Positions 24,219 through 32,673 of a DNA stretch of 46,432 bases are shown one piece after another. The translations under genes and the position numbers were made by a program. A model generated the notes under the pieces. That model was not told where the DNA came from. It was given only the letters and a program-made list of their open reading frames with translations, and did no database searches. Source of the DNA: Alistipes sp. (lineage in GTDB: Bacteria; Bacteroidota; Bacteroidia; Bacteroidales; Rikenellaceae); contig JAFQAN010000022.1 of assembly GCA_017416915.1 (NCBI GenBank), forward strand, positions 1 through 46,432. The letters run 5' to 3'. Position 1 is the stretch's first letter. Each line of letters begins with the position of its first letter.

Positions 24219-26087
24219 CTATCGTTCGAACTCAACGATAAGTGCCGAGGCGGGAGCTACCCTACAACCCTCCATCTTGACACTCTCGCCCGTAACGACA
24301 TCCCTGCCCTCGTGGAGCTCCTTCGCAAGCTCCGCATAGCGCGCCCACGGCACCTCGCGCTCCGAGTCGGTATTGTTGATAAATACGAATACCACGTCGT
24401 TATCATCGTAACGGAAGTAGGCATAGGTATTATCGCGGTCGATGAAGTGGAGCGTGCGTCCGTTGTGGATGACACCCTTGCTCTTTCGCCAATTCATAAG
24501 GTGGCGCGTATAGTCGAAAAGCTCCTTCTGGTCGCCCTCGTGCTGCGCCCTATCGAAGAGGTTGCGCTCGTCATCGGCCCAGCCGCCAGGGAAATCGACA
24601 CGCAGCGTAGGGTGTCCCTTAGAGCGGTCCGAAGAGCGGAACAGCAGCTCGTCGCCATAGAGCATCTGCGGCATACCACGCATAGTGCAGAGCATAGCCG
24701 CAACAATCTTCATACGGTTTACATCACCCTCGACGACGTCGCCGATACGGTCGGTGTCGTGGTTTGCCGCCATAATCATCATATTCGACAGGTCGTGATA
24801 TACAAAGTCGTGCGACAGCACGTCATAGATGCGGGTCATACCCTTACCCCAGCCTGCATCGTTGCCGCCCTCGCTCATAGCAGCACGTATAGCGTCGTGT
24901 AGCGGGAAGTCCATAATAGATTTAAGGTGCGAGTTGAAGCCATCCTTATTGTAGTTGCCGCCCTGCCAATATGCCAACTGCGGGATAGACGATGTCCACA
25001 CCTCGCCGACGATATTGAAGTTGGGGTACTCTGCCATAACAGCCTCGCACCAGCGGCTCATAGGCAACTTCTCGTTATAGGGATAGGTATCGACGCGGAA
25101 GCCATCCAAACCCGAGTACTCAATCCACCACACAGCCCACTGCTTGAAGTAGTTGAGCAGGTACTCGTTATCGAGGTTCATATCCGCCATCGAACGGTCA
25201 AACCAACCACTCTCCATCTGGTAGAGGTCCGCCTTCGAGGCGTTGTAGTCCATATTTGTCGAGAATGTCCAGTTAGACTGCGTATAGCTATCGAACTTAT
25301 GCGTCCAGTCCTCGAAGGGCTGGTCGGAATACCACCAGTGCGACGTAGAGCTGTGGTTAGGCACAATATCCATAATCACCTTCAAGCCGCGTTTGTGGCA
25401 CTCCTCGACATAGGTGCGATATAGCTCGTTTGTGCCGTAGCGAGGGTCGATATGGTAGTAGTCGCTGCACGAGTAGCCGTGGTACGACGCACCATCCTCG
25501 TTGTCGAGCAGCAGTGGCGTACTCCATATTGCCGTAGCGCCGAGGTCCGCGATATAGTCTAAGTGGTCAATCATACCTTGCAGGTCGCCACCATGACGGC
25601 GTCCAGGCTTCGAGCGGTCCGCCTTCTCTACGGTATCGGGCGTAGAGTCGTTCGTGGGGTCTCCATTGGCAAAGCGGTCGGGCATAATGAGATAGACGAA
25701 GTCTGCCGTGGTAAAGCTCTCACGCTCACGCGACCCCGCCTCGCGCTCGGCGATAGTGTAGGTATAGTCGTAGTGGCGCTTACCCGATGTGAAGCGTAGC
25801 GTATAGTCGCCCGCCTCGGCATCTGCCGCGATAGCGACATCCACGAAGAGGTAGTTGGGGCTATCGGCACGGTGTATCTTCGCCACCGAGACACCCCTAT
25901 TGGCGGGAAGTATCGTGAGGTCGTAAGCCGAGATATTCTCGCCGTTAATCATCAGCTGCAACGGGGTGTTCATACCCACCCACCACGACAGCGGCTCGAC
26001 GTGGCGCACCTCGAACTTAGGCTTCGCCGCCGATACGGTTGCAACAGCTGCGAGCAGCACAAAAAGTAGTGTATATATTCGTTTCAT
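24219..26087 (-). CDS. SusA-like neopullulanase / cyclomaltodextrinase (GH13), periplasmic
   Basis: A 622-residue GH13 enzyme with a signal peptide (cleavage near VSAA, residue 21), an N-terminal beta domain of about 110 residues (the SusA/cyclomaltodextrinase N domain) and a catalytic barrel. Catalytic residues are visible: nucleophile D333 in GFRVDTYP, acid/base E362 in VGEVW and D444 in ANHDTDR; the first conserved region is DIVPNH (240-245). It should cut alpha-1,4 links of imported maltooligosaccharides in the periplasm. It is the last gene of the operon, 11 bases after the cytosolic GH13, and is followed by a strong terminator. Confidence 0.9.
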   Translation of the reverse strand: MKRIYTLLFVLLAAVATVSAAKPKFEVRHVEPLSWWVGMNTPLQLMINGENISAYDLTILPANRGVSVAKIHRADSPNYLFVDVAIAADAEAGDYTLRFTSGKRHYDYTYTIAEREAGSRERESFTTADFVYLIMPDRFANGDPTNDSTPDTVEKADRSKPGRRHGGDLQGMIDHLDYIADLGATAIWSTPLLLDNEDGASYHGYSCSDYYHIDPRYGTNELYRTYVEECHKRGLKVIMDIVPNHSSTSHWWYSDQPFEDWTHKFDSYTQSNWTFSTNMDYNASKADLYQMESGWFDRSMADMNLDNEYLLNYFKQWAVWWIEYSGLDGFRVDTYPYNEKLPMSRWCEAVMAEYPNFNIVGEVWTSSIPQLAYWQGGNYNKDGFNSHLKSIMDFPLHDAIRAAMSEGGNDAGWGKGMTRIYDVLSHDFVYHDLSNMMIMAANHDTDRIGDVVEGDVNRMKIVAAMLCTMRGMPQMLYGDELLFRSSDRSKGHPTLRVDFPGGWADDERNLFDRAQHEGDQKELFDYTRHLMNWRKSKGVIHNGRTLHFIDRDNTYAYFRYDDNDVVFVFINNTDSEREVPWARYAELAKELHEGRDVVTGESVKMEGCRVAPASALIVEFER

Positions 26088-26098
26088 CGCTTAAAATG

Positions 26099-27382
26099 TT
26101 ATTTGTGTAGTATCTGGAAGTGCCACGGCGCAATATCGCGCTCGACGTGGCTATCCAAGCGCACACGCTCGCCACTCAGCGCATCGCGGTAGTTGCCTGC
26201 ATAGATGCCCGTGCGGAAGTCGGCGTGTATGGTGTAGGGCGAGAGGTTTACGATAGCGACAACGCGGCTATCGCCCACCTCGCGCACAAAGGTCATCATA
26301 CAATCCTTGGCGTTATTCTCAATCTCGACCACCGCGCCACCGCGCTCGCCCGCAGCCAACGCCATCTCGCGGTGCTTCAAGGCACAGAGGCGGCGGTAAA
26401 ACTCCGTAGCACGGGTGTCGTGGTAGTGCTCGTCGGGGATAGGGTCGCTATCAAAGAAGCTGAACGAGTGGTCGTAGCCCACCTCCTGACCCGTATATAT
26501 GAGCGGCATCGTCGAGGGCATAAGGAAGGTCATCGCCGTCATCGTATCGAGGGCCAAACCAAAGCGAGACTGCTCCGAGCCGCTCCACGAGTTCTCGTCG
26601 TGGTTCGACGTAAAGCTAAGACGCATAGCCTCCCTCGGGTACTTGGCACGCTCGGCGTGGATAGCATTACGCAAATCCCACACACGGCGCGCACCCTTAG
26701 CGATGTCGCACATAATATGGTGGATGTTCCACTGATAGCTCATGTTGAAGGCGTTGTCGAAGAGGTTGTCCTCCTCCGCCTCGGCAAGCATAAAAATATC
26801 GGGCTTTATACGGCGCAGCTCCGCCGACGCCTCCTGCCAAAACTCGATAGGCACCAACATAGCCATATCGCAGCGGAAGCCATCGACGCCGAACTCCTCG
26901 ACCCAATAGCGCATAGCATCAATCTCGCCACGCCACACCTCACGGTTGGCGTAGTTGAGCTTCGCCGTATCGGTCCAGTCCCACGGCACAAGAGCCTCGC
27001 CCGAAGCATCGCGCTCATACCAATCGGCAGGCTTCTCCATAAGCCAACGAGCATCACGCGAGGTGTGGTTAGCAACCCAGTCGAGCAGAACACGCATACC
27101 CAGAGCGTGCGCAGCACGTACAAACGAGCGGAAGTCATCCGCCGTGCCGAACTCCTCGTTTACGGCGCAGTAGTCGCGTATCGAGTAGTACGAGCCAAGC
27201 GTACCCTTGCGCGATAGCTCGCCAATAGGATAGATGGGCATAAGCCATATAGCATCGATGCCCACGCTACGCAAGAAAGGCAACCTACGCTCGGCAGCAC
27301 GAAACGTACCCTCCGAGGTAAGTTGGCGAACATTCATCTCATAGAGTACCGCCGAGTAGCTCCATTCTGGATTTTTATACAT
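26099..27382 (-). CDS. Cytoplasmic alpha-amylase-family enzyme (GH13)
   Basis: A 427-residue GH13 protein with no signal peptide, so probably cytosolic. Regions: DWVANH (101-106), nucleophile D172 in GFRCDMAM, acid/base E201 in MLAEAEE, and D262 in TSNHDENSW. It is closely similar along its length to the lipoprotein at 27509-28942 (shared blocks LYEMNVRQ/VYELNIRQ, RKGTLGSYYSI, LDWVANHTSRDA). It probably hydrolyses short maltodextrins delivered by the MFS transporter. The 126-base gap upstream contains a stable hairpin that may tune its expression. Confidence 0.88.
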   Translation of the reverse strand: MYKNPEWSYSAVLYEMNVRQLTSEGTFRAAERRLPFLRSVGIDAIWLMPIYPIGELSRKGTLGSYYSIRDYCAVNEEFGTADDFRSFVRAAHALGMRVLLDWVANHTSRDARWLMEKPADWYERDASGEALVPWDWTDTAKLNYANREVWRGEIDAMRYWVEEFGVDGFRCDMAMLVPIEFWQEASAELRRIKPDIFMLAEAEEDNLFDNAFNMSYQWNIHHIMCDIAKGARRVWDLRNAIHAERAKYPREAMRLSFTSNHDENSWSGSEQSRFGLALDTMTAMTFLMPSTMPLIYTGQEVGYDHSFSFFDSDPIPDEHYHDTRATEFYRRLCALKHREMALAAGERGGAVVEIENNAKDCMMTFVREVGDSRVVAIVNLSPYTIHADFRTGIYAGNYRDALSGERVRLDSHVERDIAPWHFQILHK

Positions 27383-27446
27383 TGCAAAAACCGATGTTTA
27401 AGCAACAGAGCGACACTTTTGGTCGGTCCGTCCCTGTAAATGTTTA

Positions 27447-27495
27447 AGTGGGTGAATAGGAAGCATCGCCAATATGCGCCTCTTATTCACCCACT
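27447..27495 (-). other. Intergenic hairpin between two GH13 genes
   Basis: AGTGGGTGAATA (27447-27458) pairs perfectly with TATTCACCCACT (27484-27495); an inner GCAT/ATGC stem lies in the loop. On the minus strand no T-run follows, so an RNA processing or partial attenuation site is more likely than a full terminator. Confidence 0.5.
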
Positions 27496-27508
27496 CCGTG
27501 ATGTCTAA

Positions 27509-28942
27509 CTACTTAGCAGCTACTACACAAGCCCAAGCGCCAAGCTCCATCTGCTCACCAGCAACGAGCTTAACCTCCTTGCCGCAGGGGCAGGTATAGT
27601 CGCCAGCAACAGCCTCGGTAAGGGTTACCGTAACAGGCTCAGCCGAGAAGTTGAACAGAGCAACAACCTTGTTACCATCCTTCTCGCGGGTAAATGCCAA
27701 TACGCTCTCGGGAGCGCCCTCCATATAGACCATAGGAGCTACGTTTGCACCCGCAGCCAACACCTTATTAGCGTGGCGGAATGCTGCCATATTCTTGTAG
27801 TAGGTGCGGAACTCCTTGCCATACTCCGTATCAACAAGCTCCTTTACCGAGTCCTTCTCGAAGAACTCCAAGCGACGGTCGAGACCAATCTCCTGACCTG
27901 TGTAGATGAGGGGCTGGCTCTTAGGCAAGACAAAGGTCAGCGTAGCGAAGGCGCGGTAAGCATCACCCATACGCTCAAACTCGGTGCCTGCCCACGAGTT
28001 CTCGTCGTGGTTCGAGGTGAACATAAGACGCATAGCGGGTGCGGGGTACTTCTCGTCATCACGTGCAAGGTACTCTTTGAGGTCCTTAACACCCTTAGCA
28101 TCGGTCTTAATCATACCGTCGCCCGCAACATTTTTGGTCTCGCTACCACCCTTAGCCATAGCGTTGAAGATGTGGTGAAGCTCCCAAGCATAGGTGGCGT
28201 CGAAGCCGCTCTCGTGCAGCCACTCCTCCTCGCCCTCGGCCAACAGATAGAGGTCGGGGTTGATAGCTTTAAGCTCCTCCCAAGCACCCTTCCAGTAGTC
28301 GCCAGGGACATTCATAGCGACGTCGCAACGGAAACCGTCGATACCCAACTCTACCCAGAAGCGAAGAGCATCGGTCATAGCAGCGCGCATCTCGAAGTTG
28401 TTGTAGTTGAGCTTCGCAATATCGGTCCAGTCGTACTCAACGATAGGCAAGCCTGTCTCATCGTCCATAACATACCAATCCTTCTTGCCCTCCTGCCACC
28501 ACTTAGCATCGCGCGATGTGTGGTTAGCAACCCAGTCGAGGATGACCTTTATGCCGAGGTCGTGAGCCGTAGCAAGGAAGCTCTTAAAGTCGTCCATAGT
28601 ACCGAACTCGGGATTTACCGCCTTATAGTCGATAATCGAGTAGTACGAGCCAAGCGTACCCTTACGACCATCAACACCAATGGGGCTGATAGGCATAAGC
28701 CAAACAATATCCACACCCATATTCTTCAACTCGGGCAGATACCTCTCCGCAGCCGCAAAGGTACCCTCCTCGGTTGCCTGACGGATGTTAAGCTCGTAAA
28801 CTACCGAGTTGTACTTGTCATACTCACAGGCCTCAGCAGCCTTTACCCACACGTTAGCCTCATCAGTTGTCTTCTCGGCAGCCTTATTGCAGCAGCCTAC
28901 CAATGTCGCAGCAGCTGCGACGAGCATAAAAAATCTCTTCAT
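27509..28942 (-). CDS. Alpha-amylase-family lipoprotein (GH13)
   Basis: A 477-residue lipoprotein (lipobox TLVGC, C17) with a GH13 barrel. Nucleophile D207 is in GFRCDVAM, acid/base E236 in LLAEGEE and D313 in TSNHDENSWAG; DWVANH is at 136-141. It is a clear paralogue of the cytosolic enzyme next door, differing mainly by the lipoprotein leader and insertions near 265-295. A C-terminal beta domain ends the protein. No starch-binding module is seen. It is attached to the outer or inner membrane; which face is uncertain because the residues after the cysteine (CNKAAEK) lack an acidic export signal. Confidence 0.88.
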   Translation of the reverse strand: MKRFFMLVAAAATLVGCCNKAAEKTTDEANVWVKAAEACEYDKYNSVVYELNIRQATEEGTFAAAERYLPELKNMGVDIVWLMPISPIGVDGRKGTLGSYYSIIDYKAVNPEFGTMDDFKSFLATAHDLGIKVILDWVANHTSRDAKWWQEGKKDWYVMDDETGLPIVEYDWTDIAKLNYNNFEMRAAMTDALRFWVELGIDGFRCDVAMNVPGDYWKGAWEELKAINPDLYLLAEGEEEWLHESGFDATYAWELHHIFNAMAKGGSETKNVAGDGMIKTDAKGVKDLKEYLARDDEKYPAPAMRLMFTSNHDENSWAGTEFERMGDAYRAFATLTFVLPKSQPLIYTGQEIGLDRRLEFFEKDSVKELVDTEYGKEFRTYYKNMAAFRHANKVLAAGANVAPMVYMEGAPESVLAFTREKDGNKVVALFNFSAEPVTVTLTEAVAGDYTCPCGKEVKLVAGEQMELGAWACVVAAK

Positions 28943-28965
28943 TGTCTCTATGTTTTAGTTATCCA

Positions 28966-31086
28966 TTACTTTTTCACAACAATATATCCATAGGCAGGCA
29001 GGCTTACACGCACCTTACCCTCGCCCAAGCACTCTGCCTCGGCACCATCAACCTTAACAGCCGCTTCGAGCTTGTCGCACTGAGCAAACGAGGGCAGCTG
29101 CGCCTCAACCTCGCGGGCCTCGCCACGAATGTTCATTGCCACCAACACCCAGTCGCCCATATAGTGACGCACGAATACCCATACGTCATCATCGGCATAG
29201 AGTGTGCGGTAGTCGCCATACATCAGCGGCATAGAGCCTCGGCGGGTCTTCAACAGAGCCTGTGTTGCGGCATACTCCTTCATCTGGTAGTCGTCGTAGC
29301 CCTCGAAGCGCATCATATCGCGGTTATCGGGGTCGTTAGCTCCTGGCACACCATACTCATCGCCCTGATAGATACAGGGAACGCCTGGTACGGTGGTGAT
29401 AATAGCCTTCAACAGCGACAGACGGGCATAGCCCTTATCCTTGTCGCCTACGCCAACCTCACGTTTCCAGCCCTCAGCCTTATCGTCGGGACACCAGAGC
29501 GACATATCGCCACCTGCAATCGAGATAAAGCGAGGCTTATCGTGGTTACCCGTGATATTACCCATCGTATGGTGCGAGCCGTAGGCTGCCTCCGACTCCT
29601 CGACGGTGCGCACGATGTCCTCCATCGAGCGACCCTCCTCGATGATGACATCACGCGAGGTGTGGTAGAGGTTAAAGTCGAACTGCGAGTCAATCATACC
29701 CGACTTAATATACGAGCCAATAAGCTCCACCGAGCCATAGGTCTCGCCAATCTGCCAGAGTACACGCTCGGGCATGCTCTGCTTCTGCTTCTTGGTGAGC
29801 ATACGCCAGTAGTTGAGCGGAATGTGCTTGCAGGCGTCGTGGCGGAAGCCGTCGAACTCGAAGTTAAGCACCCAGTGCATAGCCGTATCGGTCATCTGCT
29901 GGCACACCTCCTCACGCTCCAAATCAAGGGTGGGGATATGCTTATCAAACCACGTCGTAAGACGCTCATCATCCCACAGGGCGATATTCTCGCGGCCATC
30001 GGGCAGGTAGAGCGGCGTAGTCCAGTCGGGATTCTGCTGCAACACGGGAGAGTCGATGTGCATATGGTTTGCCACGTAGTCCAAGATGACGTTGAGCGAG
30101 TTGTCGTGCGCCGTAGAGAGCATCGTACGAAGCTCCTCGTCCGTACCAAAACGCTTATCAACAACCGTGTTGTAGATAGGCCAATAGCCGTGATAGCCCG
30201 AAAACTTGGTCTTGGGGTCCTCGTTCTGACCCCACGCATCGTAGGGGTTCTGCGTGATAGGCGAGATCCATATTGTCGTAACGCCCAAATCCTCGAAGAA
30301 GCCATCCTCAATCTTCTGCGTGATACCTACGATGTCGCCACCCTGATAGTCCACCTTATCGAGGACCTCGGGCGAGTTAATCTTCCAGTCGTTAGCCTCG
30401 CTACCATTCTTGAAGCGGTCAATCATCAACGAGTAGAGAGCCTGCGACTGGTGGTCCTGACGACGTATATCCTTAGCATCGGTAACCACCTCGCCACGCT
30501 CCAACGGCAGCAACACATCGTTGAAACGACCATCCTCCGATGCAGCGAAGACTCTTACCACCGAGCGGTCGAACGACTTTGCATCGTCGGGCAGAGCCAC
30601 CTTGATAGTTGTGCCATCCACAACAACATCCTCAATACGCTCGTTCTGCCACAGTGCCACAGCCTCCTTGACGGGCTTAGCGGCAGCGATATAGGCATAG
30701 CCACCCTCGCTCTTTACTGACGACATATAGCTATCCTTGTCGCGCGCGCCACCAAGCACCACAATCGACAACGCCTCGCCATCGTGCCATACCTCGATAG
30801 TCGATACCAACGCATCGGCAGAGGTGGTGATGTCAAACTCGGCGTTATCCTCGCTCTTGGGCGTAACGATAAGACGCTCATCGGCGGTGGTTAGCTCATC
30901 GGCACCATCCCACTGCGGATAGTAGTCCGTAAGGTAGTGCGACGTGGTACCCGTAGTTATGCCAAGAGGCACAACAGGGGCGTTGTTGCCCAGTGCAAAT
31001 TCGCCATTTGCAACCTCCTCGGTCGAGGCGTTGCACGCGAGCATCATTGCCGCGATGGCGAGAGTTAAGAGAGTTCTAAGTTTCAT
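28966..31086 (-). CDS. Alpha-amylase lipoprotein, SusG-role candidate (GH13)
   Basis: A 706-residue lipoprotein (lipobox MLAC, C18). An N-terminal region of about 210 residues with beta character precedes the GH13 barrel, which begins around QALYSLMIDRFKNG. Catalytic residues: D417 in GFRHDACKH, E448 in QIGETYG and D516 in TGNHDKPRF; the first conserved region is DYVANHMH. It is the first enzyme after the SusC, SusD and SusE genes, the position and localisation expected of the surface amylase that makes oligosaccharides for import. Its fold resembles cyclomaltodextrinase-type and other N-domain-bearing GH13 members, so product specificity is open. Confidence 0.88.
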   Translation of the reverse strand: MKLRTLLTLAIAAMMLACNASTEEVANGEFALGNNAPVVPLGITTGTTSHYLTDYYPQWDGADELTTADERLIVTPKSEDNAEFDITTSADALVSTIEVWHDGEALSIVVLGGARDKDSYMSSVKSEGGYAYIAAAKPVKEAVALWQNERIEDVVVDGTTIKVALPDDAKSFDRSVVRVFAASEDGRFNDVLLPLERGEVVTDAKDIRRQDHQSQALYSLMIDRFKNGSEANDWKINSPEVLDKVDYQGGDIVGITQKIEDGFFEDLGVTTIWISPITQNPYDAWGQNEDPKTKFSGYHGYWPIYNTVVDKRFGTDEELRTMLSTAHDNSLNVILDYVANHMHIDSPVLQQNPDWTTPLYLPDGRENIALWDDERLTTWFDKHIPTLDLEREEVCQQMTDTAMHWVLNFEFDGFRHDACKHIPLNYWRMLTKKQKQSMPERVLWQIGETYGSVELIGSYIKSGMIDSQFDFNLYHTSRDVIIEEGRSMEDIVRTVEESEAAYGSHHTMGNITGNHDKPRFISIAGGDMSLWCPDDKAEGWKREVGVGDKDKGYARLSLLKAIITTVPGVPCIYQGDEYGVPGANDPDNRDMMRFEGYDDYQMKEYAATQALLKTRRGSMPLMYGDYRTLYADDDVWVFVRHYMGDWVLVAMNIRGEAREVEAQLPSFAQCDKLEAAVKVDGAEAECLGEGKVRVSLPAYGYIVVKK

Positions 31087-31152
31087 ACTTTCGTCTGTTT
31101 TAGTTTTCGTTTAGGGGCTGGCAGACCGTTCAAAGCCTGCCAACCAAAGCTA

Positions 31153-31186
31153 AGATAACGCGCGTACGTGTACGCGCGCTATCCTA
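31153..31186 (-). other. Strong intergenic hairpin after the SusE-like gene
   Basis: AGATAACGCGCGTAC and GTACGCGCGCTATCCT pair through about 15 bp, including G-U pairs, around a 2-4 base tip. A second stem (GGCTGGCAG with CTGCCAACC, about 31114-31145) lies beside it. On the minus strand there is no T-run. It probably stabilises the upstream susCDE-like mRNA or lowers read-through into the amylases. Confidence 0.55.
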
Positions 31187-31196
31187 AATAAGGTAA

Positions 31197-32639
31197 TTAC
31201 TCGGCAAGCTCAACCTTCATCTTGCCAACCTCATCAACAATAGTGAAGGTGATGTTGTACTTACCAGCAGCCTCAACCAACATATCCTTACCATTGTTCG
31301 TAAGGTCGTACTCACTGCCAATGGTAACATTTACGCCATCCTCAGCGTGACCGTAGTTGATAGTCCAAGCGCCATCGGCACGTACCTTGAACTTATCGCC
31401 TGCGGCGAAATCAATGGTAACAGTAGCCTTGCCATCAGCAACAGTCATAGCTGTATCGCTCCAACCGTTCATCGAGCCAGCCAAAGCCCAAGTGTGTCCC
31501 TCCAACGTGATAGGCTCGGGCTCGGGAGCAGGCTCACCACCAATCTCGGTGTAGGTAAACTTGCCATCAGCACCAGGAGCTGCCGACACCTCAAAGAAAC
31601 GGTGCTTCGAGAACTTAACGCCCGTAATATCTACGGTCTGCTGTCCATCGCCATTGTTGAAGATGATGTTACCTGTGGTATCAAATGCTTCGAGAGGCAA
31701 CTCATATACGAACCACTCTTTGTCATCGACAAACTCCTTAGTAACAATCTCCTCGCCTGGCCACTCGAAAGATACGCCCTTAACATCCCAGCCATAGAGG
31801 AACATCTTTGACCAGCCTGCCAACGAACGAGCATAGAGCTTTATCTTCTGAGGACCTACCTGCTCAGTAGCGATGTACTTGCCATCGGTAGCCTCAGCGT
31901 CGATGATGAAGTAACGGCTCTGATCCATCTTAACGCCGGTGATATCCTGAGTCTGCTGACCCTCGCCATTGTTGAAGATGATGTTACCAGTGTTACCCTC
32001 AGCATCGCGAGGAATATCGAAGTAGAAGTACTCCTTGCCGTCGATAGTCTCCTTGTTGTTGGTAATCTCAATTCCTGGCCAGTCACCAAAGTTACAACCT
32101 GTAAGGTCCCAACCATAGATGTAGCACTTCGACCAGCCACCCTTAGAGTGAGCATACATTCTCACAGCATCACGAAGCTCGGAGATAGTGAGTTCGAGAT
32201 CGCGAGTCTCAGAGTAAACAACATTATTGGCACCAACCTTTGCCGCGATATAGATCTGAACGGTTGTAGGCTCCTCATAAGCGATACCCAAACCACCCTT
32301 TTCTACCTCATTGCTAAGGCGATAAAGCACCATATTTGAGAGGTCAGCCTTAACATCAGTAAGACCCGTTAGAAGCTCAACAGAGTTATCGCCCAGCTTT
32401 GCACATACATCATACAAAATAGCCACAGGCGCCTTGAAGTCAGCTGCATCCCAGCTAATAGACATCTTCTCACCAGAGGTATCGTTATTGATGGTGATTT
32501 GAGTATTAGGCAACTCGTGAAGCACGGGTGCTACTGCGTCTTCAAGCGGTGCAATCTGCACCTTCTCAATATCGGTTTTGCAAGCAGTAGCCAAACCTAC
32601 TACCGCTGCAAACGCAGTTAAATATTTCAAAAATTTCAT
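31197..32639 (-). CDS. SusE/SusF-like starch-binding surface lipoprotein
   Basis: A 480-residue lipoprotein (C20 in LATAC). An N-terminal SusE-type Ig-like domain (about 35-150) is followed by two tandem starch-binding modules resembling CBM26 (158-258 and 265-365). Each has a GWSK..YGWD start, a WPG turn and an IIFNNG.GQQT.DITGVK core. A Pro/Glu linker (369-376) leads to a C-terminal SusE/F-type binding domain (380-480, with AGSMNGWSD). It binds starch at the cell surface beside SusC and SusD and has no catalytic motif. Two CBM26-like modules plus a SusE C-domain is a recombined architecture compared with classical SusE. Confidence 0.9.
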   Translation of the reverse strand: MKFLKYLTAFAAVVGLATACKTDIEKVQIAPLEDAVAPVLHELPNTQITINNDTSGEKMSISWDAADFKAPVAILYDVCAKLGDNSVELLTGLTDVKADLSNMVLYRLSNEVEKGGLGIAYEEPTTVQIYIAAKVGANNVVYSETRDLELTISELRDAVRMYAHSKGGWSKCYIYGWDLTGCNFGDWPGIEITNNKETIDGKEYFYFDIPRDAEGNTGNIIFNNGEGQQTQDITGVKMDQSRYFIIDAEATDGKYIATEQVGPQKIKLYARSLAGWSKMFLYGWDVKGVSFEWPGEEIVTKEFVDDKEWFVYELPLEAFDTTGNIIFNNGDGQQTVDITGVKFSKHRFFEVSAAPGADGKFTYTEIGGEPAPEPEPITLEGHTWALAGSMNGWSDTAMTVADGKATVTIDFAAGDKFKVRADGAWTINYGHAEDGVNVTIGSEYDLTNNGKDMLVEAAGKYNITFTIVDEVGKMKVELAE

Positions 32640-32673
32640 AATCTTTCTCTTTTTTATGGTTACTCACCGACAA

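Noticed and set aside
28942-30720. 592-codon open frame on the plus strand
   Set aside because: It is antisense to the GH13 lipoprotein gene, which has complete catalytic motifs. The long antisense frame reflects codon bias. The same applies to frames at 14988-16322, 26120-27217, 27773-28993 and 3791-4855.
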